Assembly: GCA_037102815.1 (NCBI GenBank)
Contig: BTPP01000006.1
Location: 2,790,001-2,854,000, forward strand
Origin: Neurospora intermedia
Lineage: Eukaryota; Ascomycota; Sordariomycetes; Sordariales; Sordariaceae
Reading direction: 5' to 3'
DNA length: 64,000 bases
The notes under the pieces are model-generated. The model searched no databases. It worked only from the letters and a program-made list of their open reading frames with translations, and was not told the origin of the DNA. Below are positions 12,601-23,492 of the stretch, piece by piece. Every line of letters starts with the position of its first letter. Position 1 is the stretch's first letter. A program made the position numbers and the translations under genes.

Positions 12601-15600
12601 TGAAGAGGTGGTGAAAGGATTATCCGTTCCTGAACAAGAACAATAAGGCACGCATACAGAAAAAAATCAGACTGCTTGTTCCCGAACCGAAAGCGGTGAT
12701 GGATGGGGCGATCAGTAACTGGCCTTGAGGGTTGAGACGCAACTAACATCAGGATCAAGGAGCGGGAACCCCATGAGTGGTGGTTAGCAACGCCAAGACC
12801 TAGGAGAGGAGCTCAAATCGAGGCTGTGCAAATGCAGACCCTCTCTTCCAAGCTATCTATTGGTGGCCATGAACCAGATAAGCCAGGGCCCCATTCCATA
12901 TGGATTCTGGCCCGTCCATTGTTCGCTTCGCCTGTTTGGGACACTCGACTGTTGTTGACTTGAGGGGTTTTGCGAAGCGCTGTGATGTGGTCTGATCGGT
13001 AGTTGAACGTTTACAGATTTTCTTCAAAGTTGAGAAATTTTGAAAGGACGGATGGGTATTGTAAGAGGTTGGAGATACTGCAAGTTGACGTTGTCTCCGG
13101 TCACAGTTCGAAATGTTATCAGGAATGGAAATACTGATATCTCCAAGCAAAATAAACAGGCTACCAAAATCCTCCCCCCTTTTCGAGCCGACATCCAGCA
13201 ACTTGTCAGAAATTCTTTCTTTCGATATGCTCGTTTGAGAATCACCCCGCGTGTAAAATGATACCTTGATTATGTACCAAGGACATCCGATACCTCACAT
13301 ATGTACACATCAAAAGAACGTCGCCGCTGAACACAGCTCTTGAACACCTCGGTGAACCTGAACACTTCACAAATTTCAGGCTGAAAACTCAGCTGCCCGA
13401 ATTGAAGTCGGTGAGCGTCCAGCCTCACCGGTAGGGATACTTGCCGTCCCGGCCGGTATTCAAGGTCAAGTGATCTACGAAACAAGGGTTCAGCGATTCC
13501 AGGGGCTGTTTGCGTCTCTGCCGCCCACGGATAGCTACATATTTGTTCTCTCTCTTCTTTTTCTTTTCTTTTTCTTTTCGTTTACTGCTGATCTAGCAAA
13601 GTCCAGTAGACAGGTAATTAGGGAAGGTGGTATGGAGAAGAAAAGAACAAAAAAAAAGACGGTATGCCAAAGACCCTGGCACTGCTTGGACCTCCGATAA
13701 ACCCAGACGAGGACTCGGGACGGAACTGAGGTTCCAGACACAGTAATGCTAACCTCCACTGGGATAAGGGTGAAAAAGAAGATTGAGGCGCAGCATCTGC
13801 ATTGCGCCGTCGACGTGGGACAACAAAAGGGAAGAGGGCAAGTTTCATTCGTTACTCGTCAAAAAAATGTGCTTGGGCTTGATGTCAGTCCCTTCCCGGC
13901 CCCGGTCCCCGAAGTGGCAGAAAAGCGGTGTCTGTCAGTGTAGTAGGTACATGCTACCTTGCAGCAGAACAATAGCAACCTTGGTAAGGTAACTTACAAC
14001 TGATACGTTTCAGTGTCCTGACGAGTAGGAGATGGATATCTGTCTCTTTCAAGAAATATGTAAAGCGAGGATAGACAAGTTTGAGCTCCTTGCTGGTGGA
14101 ATCACATCAACGTGTGTTAGGTACGTAAGTGGTCTGTCGACTTTTCCTTACAAATAAGAAAGCATGACCAGGCCAGGAACTCCTGGATGACTTCATCCCA
14201 ACGACTCAACTCCAGCCTGCCAAGCAGACAATCTCCGACTTCAATAGTCATGGAAAGTCACGCCAGGCATGATCATGATTCGGAGCGAGAGGCTTGGCGT
14301 CCTTGGTGTCTAAGGTACTCGCTTCTCGCTCTCGAGACCGGACCACTGCGTCTATCTGCCCGGTTATCGAATAGGAAGATAAGGTAACGAGGCGTAACGC
14401 CTGTTATGCTCGTCTTCTTTCTCCCTTTCAATCACTGTACTAGAAGCTTCTGATCCCAATCGGAAACATCGATGCCGACCAGCTAGATGGCCGGCCAGCT
14501 AGCAAGCAAGCAAGCAATGCCGCCCGAGGTCATATCACGCACCAGGTTATGATGAGAAGACGGAGATGGAAGACCGGAAGCTTTCCGGATCTTGACCTTG
14601 ATCAACGCTCGGCTGGAAAACACGGCTAGCTACTAGATAGCTAACTGGACGGAGCCCTCAAAATTACGGAAGGTGTTATTGGTATCCTACCTACGCTCCC
14701 TCTACTACCCAACCTCCAACCTCCAACATCCAGCCTCGGTCTCAGTCTCAGTCCGGCCTTCATACATTGGATACCGTGCCGGCAAAACGGAGACAAGCAA
14801 AAAAAAGACTTGATATCAACTTGGGTGGACCCGGACAACCGTATCTTACTCGCCTTGCATTGACCCCAGATGACAAGATCAACAGGGACTGACTGACTGG
14901 GAGGCATTTACGAAAAGTCTAAGCCTCACTCGCTTCACGGAGTACACGTATGGCATATGTTTGCGCGTATTTATGATAGCGAGTTCGGTTCTCCGCCTTC
15001 TCTTTTGTCCTTCGTTTGATCCTGGTAGGTTGTTGGGGTATTACACGAAGCTGGTATCGATCGGTTCTGATACCTAGGTTGTCCTGGTATTACTCGAGGC
15101 TAGTATCGATCGGTTGTAGGACGACGACATATCATCAGAGGTAAGGTATGGAGTTTGTCAACACCTCATCAACATTATTGCTGTTACAGTTTCCGGAGCA
15201 AAGGAGACAAGCAGAACGCGTATATCGCATCATCCACGTACCAAAGATCGAGATTAGGTAGGATAGCGAACGAGAAGATGGAATCACCTATGTATGCCTG
15301 ACTTACACCCAGCCTCGAGATGTTCGACTTGCGTCCAGCCAACGAGGTAGGACATACATAGCAGGACATCAACATAAGACAAGATGGGACATATGCCAAG
15401 TAGAAGTCAAAGACGTGAACGAGGCGTGTACCAAGCCCTTTGGGCAAGGGAAACGAGCTATCCATTACCATATTCACAGTACCGTCGTCAATGACTTCCT
15501 CTTACACTCAAGTGCATGTATGTGGGTTGGTTGTCTAGGTGGATATTGCCAATTTCCATGTCCGACTCGGCGCATCGTGGCTGTGAGGGTTCAAGTCACA

Positions 15601-17543
15601 TTTTAAACTCTGTTGGTGATGGGGATTTGATCGTGATGGGGACGGGGGCTTAAATATGCCGCACTCAACGTGGAGGTGGTAGGCAGGGGTAAAGACGAGT
15701 TGATGGTAGATGGTAGATGTTCACCTTGTGGTCGTCGTCACCTCGGACTTCGTTGATTGGTGTGTTCACGTCACGATATATCACATTACAATCTTGGTCT
15801 TCTAATTTCTAGGCAAACTGGCTGGCTAGATTATGCTCTTAGCAACACATGCCAAGATGAGCTTCTTGAAACTAGGTATCTTGCGAGCTTTAGTATGTAT
15901 TCAATGATCGTCTGACGTAGGTAGTACATCCAACTCAAAAGACGATGGAAATGCAAGGTAATTCTTCTTGCGTTTACACAAGGATGGACAAAGTTATGGA
16001 ATTGTAGACTAGACTAACATCATGGACTCCGCAACTCCGCAGCCAAGAACATGGAAAATTAAAACGGTCTGGAATCTCCAGGATCGATCAGATCGATATC
16101 AACCAGACTTCTTCACTCCCTGATTCCTCAAACAAACACGCACGCAGCCAATTCCGTGTGATTGTTTGAGCACGTTTCAAGAGTACCTCCCTAGAAAGAC
16201 TACCATACCAAGCGTGGCAGTGAAAGTCATGGCATGGTGCTGAGTATGGAAGTGTCAGTTCAATTCATTGGTTGCGATTGGTTGCAATTTTGTTTTTCAC
16301 AAGGCATACACATACACATACCTCTAGGTACCTACACTAGAGATTCCCATCTGCCCGAGCGAATCTCTCTTTCCCTATTACTCTTTCTGTCCACTACAAG
16401 CCTCGTAATTTGCCGTTGAGGAATGCTTTGGTAGCTGGAAGCAAGATGGTGGCAATTGAGGAAATGAAGAACGTGGGGGAGAGGCCTCCCAGGGGGGCGA
16501 AATGACTTTGTTCAATAGAGAATAGGCACAGCCACGAGGGGAACTATGAGGATGAAGGGAGGCCAAAAGCTGGGCTTGAGAAGAATGGTTGGGGCTTGCG
16601 GGTTTGTCCCAAACTTGTGTCTAGATGCCTGGATTTCACTGCTGTCAAATATTGCTGGTACATTATAGGTGATTTCAAAATCACGAGCGGGTCGACAAGG
16701 AATGGGACTTGAGAAAGAAATTTTTGACTTAGGGACGGAAAATATAGACCGCGCCTAGCAAGATATAACAAAGGGCTAGGTATGGACAGATACTGGTCTG
16801 AGGGCAAGGTAGGTAGATAGACATATAGAAAGACGGTGACGAAAGCAGAATATGGTTCGGCTGGCCTAGGGAAAGTAATGGGTTCAAGCGGTAAATATCT
16901 GACCACGAGAATCGTAGTAAAGTTTACCCGTAGGTCTAACTTCAATCTGAAACAAGCAGGCATAATAGCGGCCAGATGCAGCGAGCGGGACGATGAGCGA
17001 TATCGATGTTGATTTCGAGTGCCATTGTCGCCGACAGGGAAACATAAGCTTGATTTCTTTTCCCCCGTTGTTCAGCACATGAGAAGAAACAGTAGATCAT
17101 GAAAACTTGATGCGTAACTTGTCATCTCTGATTGGTGCAGTGGAGCGATGGTGGGAGTAGATGTTGACGATGAAGGGTGTCACGTGAGCCGCATCGATAA
17201 GATAACGGTACTGATCACGCAAGCTGGGGAACATCGACGATAACGACGACAACGATGAACACCTAGAGGCGACAACACAGTCTTCATCAACAAAGCGGTG
17301 ATTGACCCAATATTGATCCAAACTCAAGGGACTGAAAACGATATCATACATGCTCTTGCCGACGATGCGTCATACGATGGTTTTGACGGATGGGAAATCT
17401 CTGCACGCAGGCAAAGAATGCTACAACTTCTTGCTCGAACATAAAACTGACTCGGCATTACACTGCCCTCCGAGACAACACCGAGAATCTTGAATATAAT
17501 GCTGCTTGGGTTATGCTGGTGGTGGCATCCGATTCGTCAAGTG
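6621..17543. other. About 11 kb without a convincing gene
   Basis: The first few hundred bases are the promoter and leader of nca-2 (minus strand). Beyond that, every open frame is under about 180 codons, lacks recognisable domains and has no supported exon structure on either strand. By eye the base composition is mixed, not the strongly AT-rich pattern of RIP-mutated Neurospora repeats, and no transposon ends or reverse-transcriptase or transposase motifs were seen. Features present are a short (AGGGG)n-type purine run near 7717-7737 and a 41-bp imperfect direct repeat at 15026-15115. A multi-exon gene of unknown family or a non-coding transcript cannot be excluded. Confidence 0.5.
15026..15115. 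repeat. Imperfect direct repeat, 41 bp, period 49
   Basis: Copy 1 at 15026-15066 and copy 2 at 15075-15115 both start TAGGTTGT and end GTATCGATCGGTT. They differ at about 6 of 41 positions and are separated by 8 bases. No gene is nearby. This is seen directly in the sequence. Confidence 0.8.
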
Positions 17544-18314
17544 TTAAACTTGGACAAACCTCCATACCGTCCCCTCCTGTCCGTCCTGCCAAACCATCGA
17601 CACTGGGAATCCCTCGTCCCAGTCGTTTTCCGAACGCGAGCCCGAACCCGAATCATTTGCCTTTAATCTTGCTTTGACAAGCCGTGGGATTGCCTTTGAC
17701 TCTGCCGGAATTTGAAGAGAACACATGATGTATCCACGCTTATTCGGCTGCGGTGTCCCACATCCTTCCTCGTGTTTCCCATTTTCTTTCGCCCTGACGC
17801 ATATGAACCGTTCCGACGCCCCATGCTTGATGCTGACATTCCGATAGCTGCCGGAGCGCGGATCGGAGTCTCCGTCACTGAGATTGAGTCCGAGATACCG
17901 TCCGCCCGCGGCATTGCGAAAGCCGAGCCACCCGTCCGTTTCGACGCAATGCCAATGCCAGTTGCATTTGCCTCTGAGGGGATGACCTTCTCCTAAATCG
18001 ACCGGAACTTTATAGAGTGCAGGCGATCCGCCAATCACCATCAGCGCTAGATTGGTTGGTTGGTGGAGGATGATATATGTTGAATTGCCCGCGGGATTGT
18101 CATCACGGTCTTGGTAGAGATCCCCCACGGTATCAGATGTGGGAGATTCTGATGAGTGGTCCATCTTCTGAGGAGGTGTCGAGGTGATGAAGGTATGAAG
18201 TGAGGATGGTGCTTTGGTTTCCCGGTCGGACGTGGGAGTTCGGATGGTAACGCTCGATGAAGTTGAGGATGTACACGAAGCAGAAGAAGACGGTGATGAG
18301 AAGTGCGTGCTCAT
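17544..18314 (-). CDS. Conserved-type hypothetical protein, possible beta-trefoil
   Basis: A single open frame of 256 codons. The first 80 residues are rich in Ser and Thr and have no visible fold. The rest contains spaced motifs such as STYIILHQPTNLAL, HWHCVETDGWLGFRN and GGRYLGLNLS, which resemble the strand-turn repeats of fascin-like or ricin-like beta-trefoil proteins (inference from pattern only). It ends in TVWRFVQV. No signal peptide or membrane segment is obvious. Two ATGs are possible, at residue 1 and at MDHSSES near residue 51; the second would remove most of the disordered leader. Function is unknown. It is transcribed divergently from the HET-domain gene about 1 kb away. Confidence 0.7.
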   Translation of the reverse strand: MSTHFSSPSSSASCTSSTSSSVTIRTPTSDRETKAPSSLHTFITSTPPQKMDHSSESPTSDTVGDLYQDRDDNPAGNSTYIILHQPTNLALMVIGGSPALYKVPVDLGEGHPLRGKCNWHWHCVETDGWLGFRNAAGGRYLGLNLSDGDSDPRSGSYRNVSIKHGASERFICVRAKENGKHEEGCGTPQPNKRGYIMCSLQIPAESKAIPRLVKARLKANDSGSGSRSENDWDEGFPVSMVWQDGQEGTVWRFVQV

Positions 18315-19355
18315 TGCTGGGGGTGTGTGCGTCTTTTTGTTCCGGACCTGACTTGATCAGACATCGCATGTGAGTCGTCCATTTTGGTTGTGGGGGAAGA
18401 AGGTTCTCATCAACCCGAACTGAAAGGAAGAAGAAGGGCATATCACCGGGAAGGCTTCCAATGGCTTACTGACGTGGAGAGGACAGCTGCATGCTTCTTG
18501 GCCGTTTGTACCAAACAATCACTCGCCACGCCGATGCCTACAAACGCAGTTAAGAGTATGCACGGCTGAGAACAAGTTGGTATCTTCTGGATGATTGAGT
18601 GGAAGCAACAACCCTCTCGATGGTTATTACTATGTGGGAGAAAGAATGGGGAGAAGAGCCACGAAAGGAACTACACGGCGGATAGATGGACGCTGCCACT
18701 CGGACCGGGACTGACTCTGGCTACCCATAAGATAACTACTTCTGTAGTCAATAACCATCGGGAAGGAACAGCCAGCCAACGACGGATTGGGACTTCTCTA
18801 CTTCCGTAACCTCTTCTGAGGCGCCCCTTCTTATCATGACTACCGCGGCTTCCCTCTCATGTATCGGCGACAGGGTTAGGGCGACTCCCTGCGAACTTAC
18901 CCGTGGAGATAGGGTGCCTTTTTGGCCCATACCCACTCGCACCCTATCTCCCTGGGTAATTTGAGAGTGTGACAAGACATATATCTCTCTAGCCAACGAG
19001 CTTTGTCCTTACCAGTTTTTTCTGGCTGTCAGGCTGGGACGGCATCCCGATGGTTAATTCACCCGTTCGTAACCCTTTTCACGTGACTGCTCATTCAGCT
19101 GAGTAGGGTAGTATTTGTGTTTTCTATGGCAGCCGAAATCACACCGCCTTGAGCATCTTTCGCATTGAAGCGTAGCTGGCGTATTATCCTATCTTAAAGA
19201 TACTGCCCTTTCCTTGCGCTTGTTCTCTTCATCGATATTACACAAAAAATAGCAGACCCTGAATTGAAGGCAAGTCACCCGTCTCGCGCTACGAGTCATT
19301 GATCTCGGTTAACCATGTAACAGGATCACCACAATCCTTTTTGACCAGATCCAGG
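18315..19355. other. Divergent intergenic region
   Basis: This is the shared upstream region of the minus-strand hypothetical gene and the plus-strand HET-domain gene. It contains only short, non-gene-like frames. A short inverted repeat is visible, GATAGGGTGC near 18908 with GCACCCTATC near 18941, and could form a hairpin. No other element was recognised. Confidence 0.5.
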
Positions 19356-21707
19356 ATGGCGGAAACAGAAAATCTTTGTGAATACTGTACCGCCATCGAC
19401 TTTGAACAGCTTCGCCTTCCATCTTCTAAAGATGTGGAAGAGCTTAACGAAGGACAGCCAATTGAAGGGAGGTTTCCTTGGATCAATTATCGCATAAACA
19501 ACGATGATCGTCCCCACTGGAGTCTTGGAGCCCAGAGCCGTATTGAGAGGTCTGCTTCCACTTGCTCATTTTGCCGGGAAGTTTCTCTTGTTCTCGAAAC
19601 ATCAGGAGTGCGAGTAAAAGCGCCTGCTGTTTTCGAAAAAGATCCCATTTGCGACGTCTACTTCACCGAGGCCGGCTACGTGGAGGCGCCTGCTGGTGTG
19701 ACCTGGAAGCGGTACGATGCGCTTGAGATCCCCGCCATTCCTTACCCGAGAGTCTCCTTGCGATGGACAGTACGCGAAAAGCATCCGTGGAGGTGGAGTT
19801 CGATGGGGAGATACCCTGGGTATAAAGATATTATTGAGCTCTTTGAATGCTTTCAAAGTATCGAAATGGGCACGAACGAAAGACAAAGCTTGTTCAGTGG
19901 ACGAGAGAGGCCAGCCCTGATTGACCTGGAATTGCCAAGGCGATGGCTGCGTAACTGTTTGAAAAACGACGACTGTTGTGCTCCCAAGCGAAAAGGGGAA
20001 GGTGTCAGAACATCAGTCTTCCGCCTCATCGACACGACATCAAAGTCAGTTGTTGAATTTGATCAGCACCGTCTCGGAGATATTCCGTACGTGACGCTCA
20101 GCTATGTATGGGGCACCACACAACAAGCTATGCTGAAACGTGAGAATCTTCTTCGACTACAGTTGCCCGGTTCTCTTCAGGGGGCCACTCCGCAAACTAT
20201 TACAGATGCCATGATATTCACGTCCTATATGGGATATCGGTACCTCTGGGTGGACGCGCTCTGTATTATACAAAACGATGATGTGGATAAGATGTCTCAA
20301 CTCCAGATAATGGGTGATATCTACAAGAATGCCGTTTTTACAATTGTGGCCGCTGCGGGTGAGAATTCTGGCTCAGGGCTTGCGGGTATTCGTACGCCTC
20401 GAAGGGCAATCCAACGCAAAGTTCAAGTCAGACCAGCGGGCCCGCAAGAAATGCCCTTGTGGCTTATCTCAACGGTTATGCCCCGTACCGGCTCTTCAAA
20501 TCGATCATATACACATAGCCTTCCTTGGCAAACTCGCGGATGGACGTTACAAGAAATATCTCTGTCGCGGCGCGTATTCATCTTTACAGGCGAGCAACTA
20601 CTCTGGAGTTGCAGGCGGTGTCGCCGATGGGAGGAGACCGATACTGAAACTAAGCTTGCCACCCTGTCGTGGCAGCCTATGGAGATGGTACACGTAATAC
20701 TGAGTACTTCTCTAGGATCTACTCTGAGCCGTCGACGAGATATAGAGTACCAGTTCTGGTCACTGGCTTCTGATTTCTCAAAAAGGGATCTTGCTTTCGA
20801 TGGTGATGCTCATGACGCCTTTTCTGCTATTCTCCGAGAATATACAGAGATGACCGGTGAGCAGTTGTTGTGGGGTCTGCCTGTCTCCAAAGAGCAATTC
20901 AGTCGTAGTCTATGCTGGGAAACGACATGGCGTCATCTCGTGCGAAGAGAATGTCTCACTACTTTACCGACTACATCACTGCAAGTTAAGGTGTCGTTCC
21001 CAAGCTGGTCATGGCTCGGCTGGAAAGGTGACATACAGAAACAATGGCGCTCCACCAGTTTTCTAAAACTCGAGATTAGGCCGTATGTGCTCAGAAATAC
21101 ACCAGTGCGGCTGGTGGAAATATATGACATTCCGGAGGACAACATGTCAAGGGCCATGCCTGCCTCCACGAATGGTGGAGAAAGCGCATCGCCGCTGCCA
21201 ACTCATAGCTATCCAAACGCATTTGAGTCCTTGACCCTCGACACAATCTACAAGACCCTCAGCCCGGATAATATTACACCGAAGCGACTCTCTCGCACCC
21301 CTGATGACCAGCTCCTCTTCTTCTGGTGTGAACGTACGTACCTTTATTTGGAAAAGCCTAGCGGCGACGAAGACACCATCAGTGTACATGATGAGGAAGG
21401 TAAGTATCTATTCTTCCATATTCAACGTTGGGTTTTGGGTCATCTGGACGAAGAATGGGAGAGACCTAAATACTCCTGGCAAAGTGATCGGATGAAGGCC
21501 GAATTCATTGCAATTGCCAGTTATACGTGCCCGTGGTTAGAGTTGTCAAGTAATCCTTCACAGCGAGAGGAGCAAGGCATCGAGTTTTTCTTGTTTTTGA
21601 TCAAGAGGCGTCAGGGTATCGCCTATAGGGTCGCTACGATTGGCTTTGTTTCCATAGAAAAGTGGCTGAAGTTTAAAAGGGAGAGGATTCTTGTTGCTTT
21701 GGGGTAG
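19356..21707 (+). CDS. Heterokaryon-incompatibility (HET) domain protein
   Basis: An uninterrupted frame of 783 codons from the ATG at 19356 (context CCAGGATGGCG). Upstream in-frame sequence back to 19299 has no ATG. The HET domain spans roughly residues 245-400, with the hallmarks YVTLSYVWG, RYLWVDALCIIQND, a SGSGLAG-type turn and TRGWTLQE followed by LSRRVFIF. The N-terminus carries paired cysteines (CEYC near residue 7 and CSFC near 69), common ahead of HET domains. HET proteins act in fungal allorecognition and can trigger cell death when paired with an incompatible partner; this one has no known partner, and no NACHT, WD or ankyrin repeats were seen in its C-terminal half. It may be one of the many Neurospora HET genes without a tested allorecognition role. 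Confidence 0.93.
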   Translation: MAETENLCEYCTAIDFEQLRLPSSKDVEELNEGQPIEGRFPWINYRINNDDRPHWSLGAQSRIERSASTCSFCREVSLVLETSGVRVKAPAVFEKDPICDVYFTEAGYVEAPAGVTWKRYDALEIPAIPYPRVSLRWTVREKHPWRWSSMGRYPGYKDIIELFECFQSIEMGTNERQSLFSGRERPALIDLELPRRWLRNCLKNDDCCAPKRKGEGVRTSVFRLIDTTSKSVVEFDQHRLGDIPYVTLSYVWGTTQQAMLKRENLLRLQLPGSLQGATPQTITDAMIFTSYMGYRYLWVDALCIIQNDDVDKMSQLQIMGDIYKNAVFTIVAAAGENSGSGLAGIRTPRRAIQRKVQVRPAGPQEMPLWLISTVMPRTGSSNRSYTHSLPWQTRGWTLQEISLSRRVFIFTGEQLLWSCRRCRRWEETDTETKLATLSWQPMEMVHVILSTSLGSTLSRRRDIEYQFWSLASDFSKRDLAFDGDAHDAFSAILREYTEMTGEQLLWGLPVSKEQFSRSLCWETTWRHLVRRECLTTLPTTSLQVKVSFPSWSWLGWKGDIQKQWRSTSFLKLEIRPYVLRNTPVRLVEIYDIPEDNMSRAMPASTNGGESASPLPTHSYPNAFESLTLDTIYKTLSPDNITPKRLSRTPDDQLLFFWCERTYLYLEKPSGDEDTISVHDEEGKYLFFHIQRWVLGHLDEEWERPKYSWQSDRMKAEFIAIASYTCPWLELSSNPSQREEQGIEFFLFLIKRRQGIAYRVATIGFVSIEKWLKFKRERILVALG

Positions 21708-22992
21708 GACGTCATGCAGTTCTTGAGTCTTCTGTTAGCTTTTCACTTCAACGTTTCTTTCGTTAACTTTCAACCTCTTACCTTTCATCAAAGCTACATC
21801 CTACAACTCGGGAGATGATTCAGAGGTCCTTAGTGTACCTTGACAACCACGGTACCTCCATGTTTTGTCTTGCTCGTGATGGAAAGGCCCGGCATTTCGG
21901 ATTAAGATATTCTGCGTTAATGTAGGAAAATTGCCTTTTGAGAGATAAGATCCCACGCGCGAGGGCTACCAAGATGCTGACGGTCCAACCCGCCACGGTT
22001 ATCTTAGGAGAAGGCCAGGGTCCAGCAGGGCACAAGAAACTCAATACCATGGTTATAATCCAGCACAGTTCTTTCGGGCACAAGCTCGGGCCCGTTGGCA
22101 AACATAGTAGCTTGTTCCTTCAACAGTCATCACTCCGAGGACCGCCCGTATGAGCTGTAAACAGGCTGTAGTCGAATCTGATATTGTAGTGATGCTCAAG
22201 TAACAACATACAAAAGTTCAACGACAAGCTCTCGGCTGCTGCTGTCTTACCGCATGTGGTTGAGGTTGATGATATCAATGATATTCCTGGCGGAGCCTGT
22301 CTTGTTCAAAAACTTCGAACTCAAACTCAACAACGTCAGTCTAGGTCGGATCGAACAAGACCGACTACTTTCAACAAAGTTAACCCGATAACCGCTAGTG
22401 TAGTATGAACATCAATCGGCACGATCATCCTTCTGCTGGTACTGATCTATTATTTTCCGACCAAGAAATCTACACCGTCGTCGCTCGTCAATCCGAGATC
22501 TGCTGAGGGCACACTACACTATATATCATCATCCGACACCAAGATGGCGCTTCCAGTCCGAGTGTCTAACGGAGCCGCTGGTGGTGAGCAACACCCGTGA
22601 CGCCACCAAAAGGTACAAGCCACGAGGAGGGCGGCGAGCTTGAGGTGCCCATTGAATCGCACTTGTGCTTTCATCTATGTGACGAGTCAGGACGGCGATT
22701 TAGCAACAATAGGTGCGGTGATTTTTGGTAAAAGATAGTTGACAATGATTTGGAATGTAGTGTTGAATCAAACGTATGCTGATGGTAGGTACCCAGCAAG
22801 TGGGGATTGGATTACATAGCAGTAATCTTCTTCCCTTTTCTGCAGCTTCCTCTGAATGAACGACAGAACACCCACCACACAGTACACCAAGATGAGAAAA
22901 AGCAAAAAAAAATCCCTGAAAGATTGTAAAATAAGAAGGAAAATAATTGAAGAAAACCGATTGCGTCTAAGGCGAAAAAAGGGAGAAGAAGC
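21708..22992. other. Intergenic, no gene seen
   Basis: The 3' flank of the HET-domain gene. Frames here are short, and two minus-strand frames near 22768-23010 are very rich in Phe and Leu because of A/T runs. Nothing gene-like was found. Confidence 0.5.
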
Positions 22993-23000
22993 AAAAAAAA
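22993..23000 (-). terminator. RNA polymerase III terminator of tRNA-Thr
   Basis: A run of eight T on the minus strand begins 11 bases past the tRNA 3' end. Oligo-T of this kind is the standard Pol III stop. Confidence 0.85.
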
Positions 23001-23011
23001 TGGTTATCAAA

Positions 23012-23083
23012 TGCCCACAGCCAGAATCGAACTGACGACCTCATCATTACTAGTGATGCGCTCTACCACTGAGCCATGCGGGC
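23012..23083 (-). tRNA. tRNA-Thr (anticodon AGT), no intron
   Basis: Read on the minus strand, a 72-base cloverleaf folds with acceptor GCCCGCA/TGTGGGC (one G-T pair) and discriminator A. The D stem is GCTC/GAGC. The anticodon arm is CATCA, loop CTAGTAA, TGATG, so the anticodon is AGT and reads ACU (and ACC after inosine editing). The variable loop is short, and the T arm is GTCAG TTCGATT CTGGC. Internal A and B boxes are present. The 3' CCA is not encoded, as is normal for eukaryotes, and there is no intron after position 37. Confidence 0.96.
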
Positions 23084-23492
23084 GGGGATTTGATTTGTTA
23101 AAAGCGATGACCAGACCATTGCCTCAAGAATCCTGCCAGCAATACCATCACGTCCGACACAACAACAATCGGTTAAAGGGAGGGAAGCTTTGGGGATTCC
23201 AGATGTGGAATGATGAAGCGTTGGTGATAGGTGATGTGCAAGATAGGTATAGCGATCTATGTGCTCATCTGCTGCTCCATTCAAGATCGTTTCCGTACCA
23301 GAAAAAATATGAAGATACCCGACGATCGAGCGTGAAATGGTGCTCTTGCCCTGCACCGGTAACTTCTGAGATCTATTTTTCTGGTCCTTGGTATCAAACA
23401 CCTTGCACCATCGCGATAAGCACAATGCCTAATAATGCTTCGTTACAACACCATCTACACTTCAACCCATAGATCCTCCAAACCTCACAACC
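23084..23492. other. Intergenic between tRNA-Thr and mus-50
   Basis: This stretch lies upstream of the tRNA and downstream of the helicase gene, both on the minus strand. It contains only short chance frames, with no additional element recognised. Confidence 0.5.

Noticed and set aside
19299-19355. In-frame extension of the HET-domain protein upstream of the chosen ATG.
   Set aside because: The upstream codon at 19299 is TTG, and there is no ATG before 19356.
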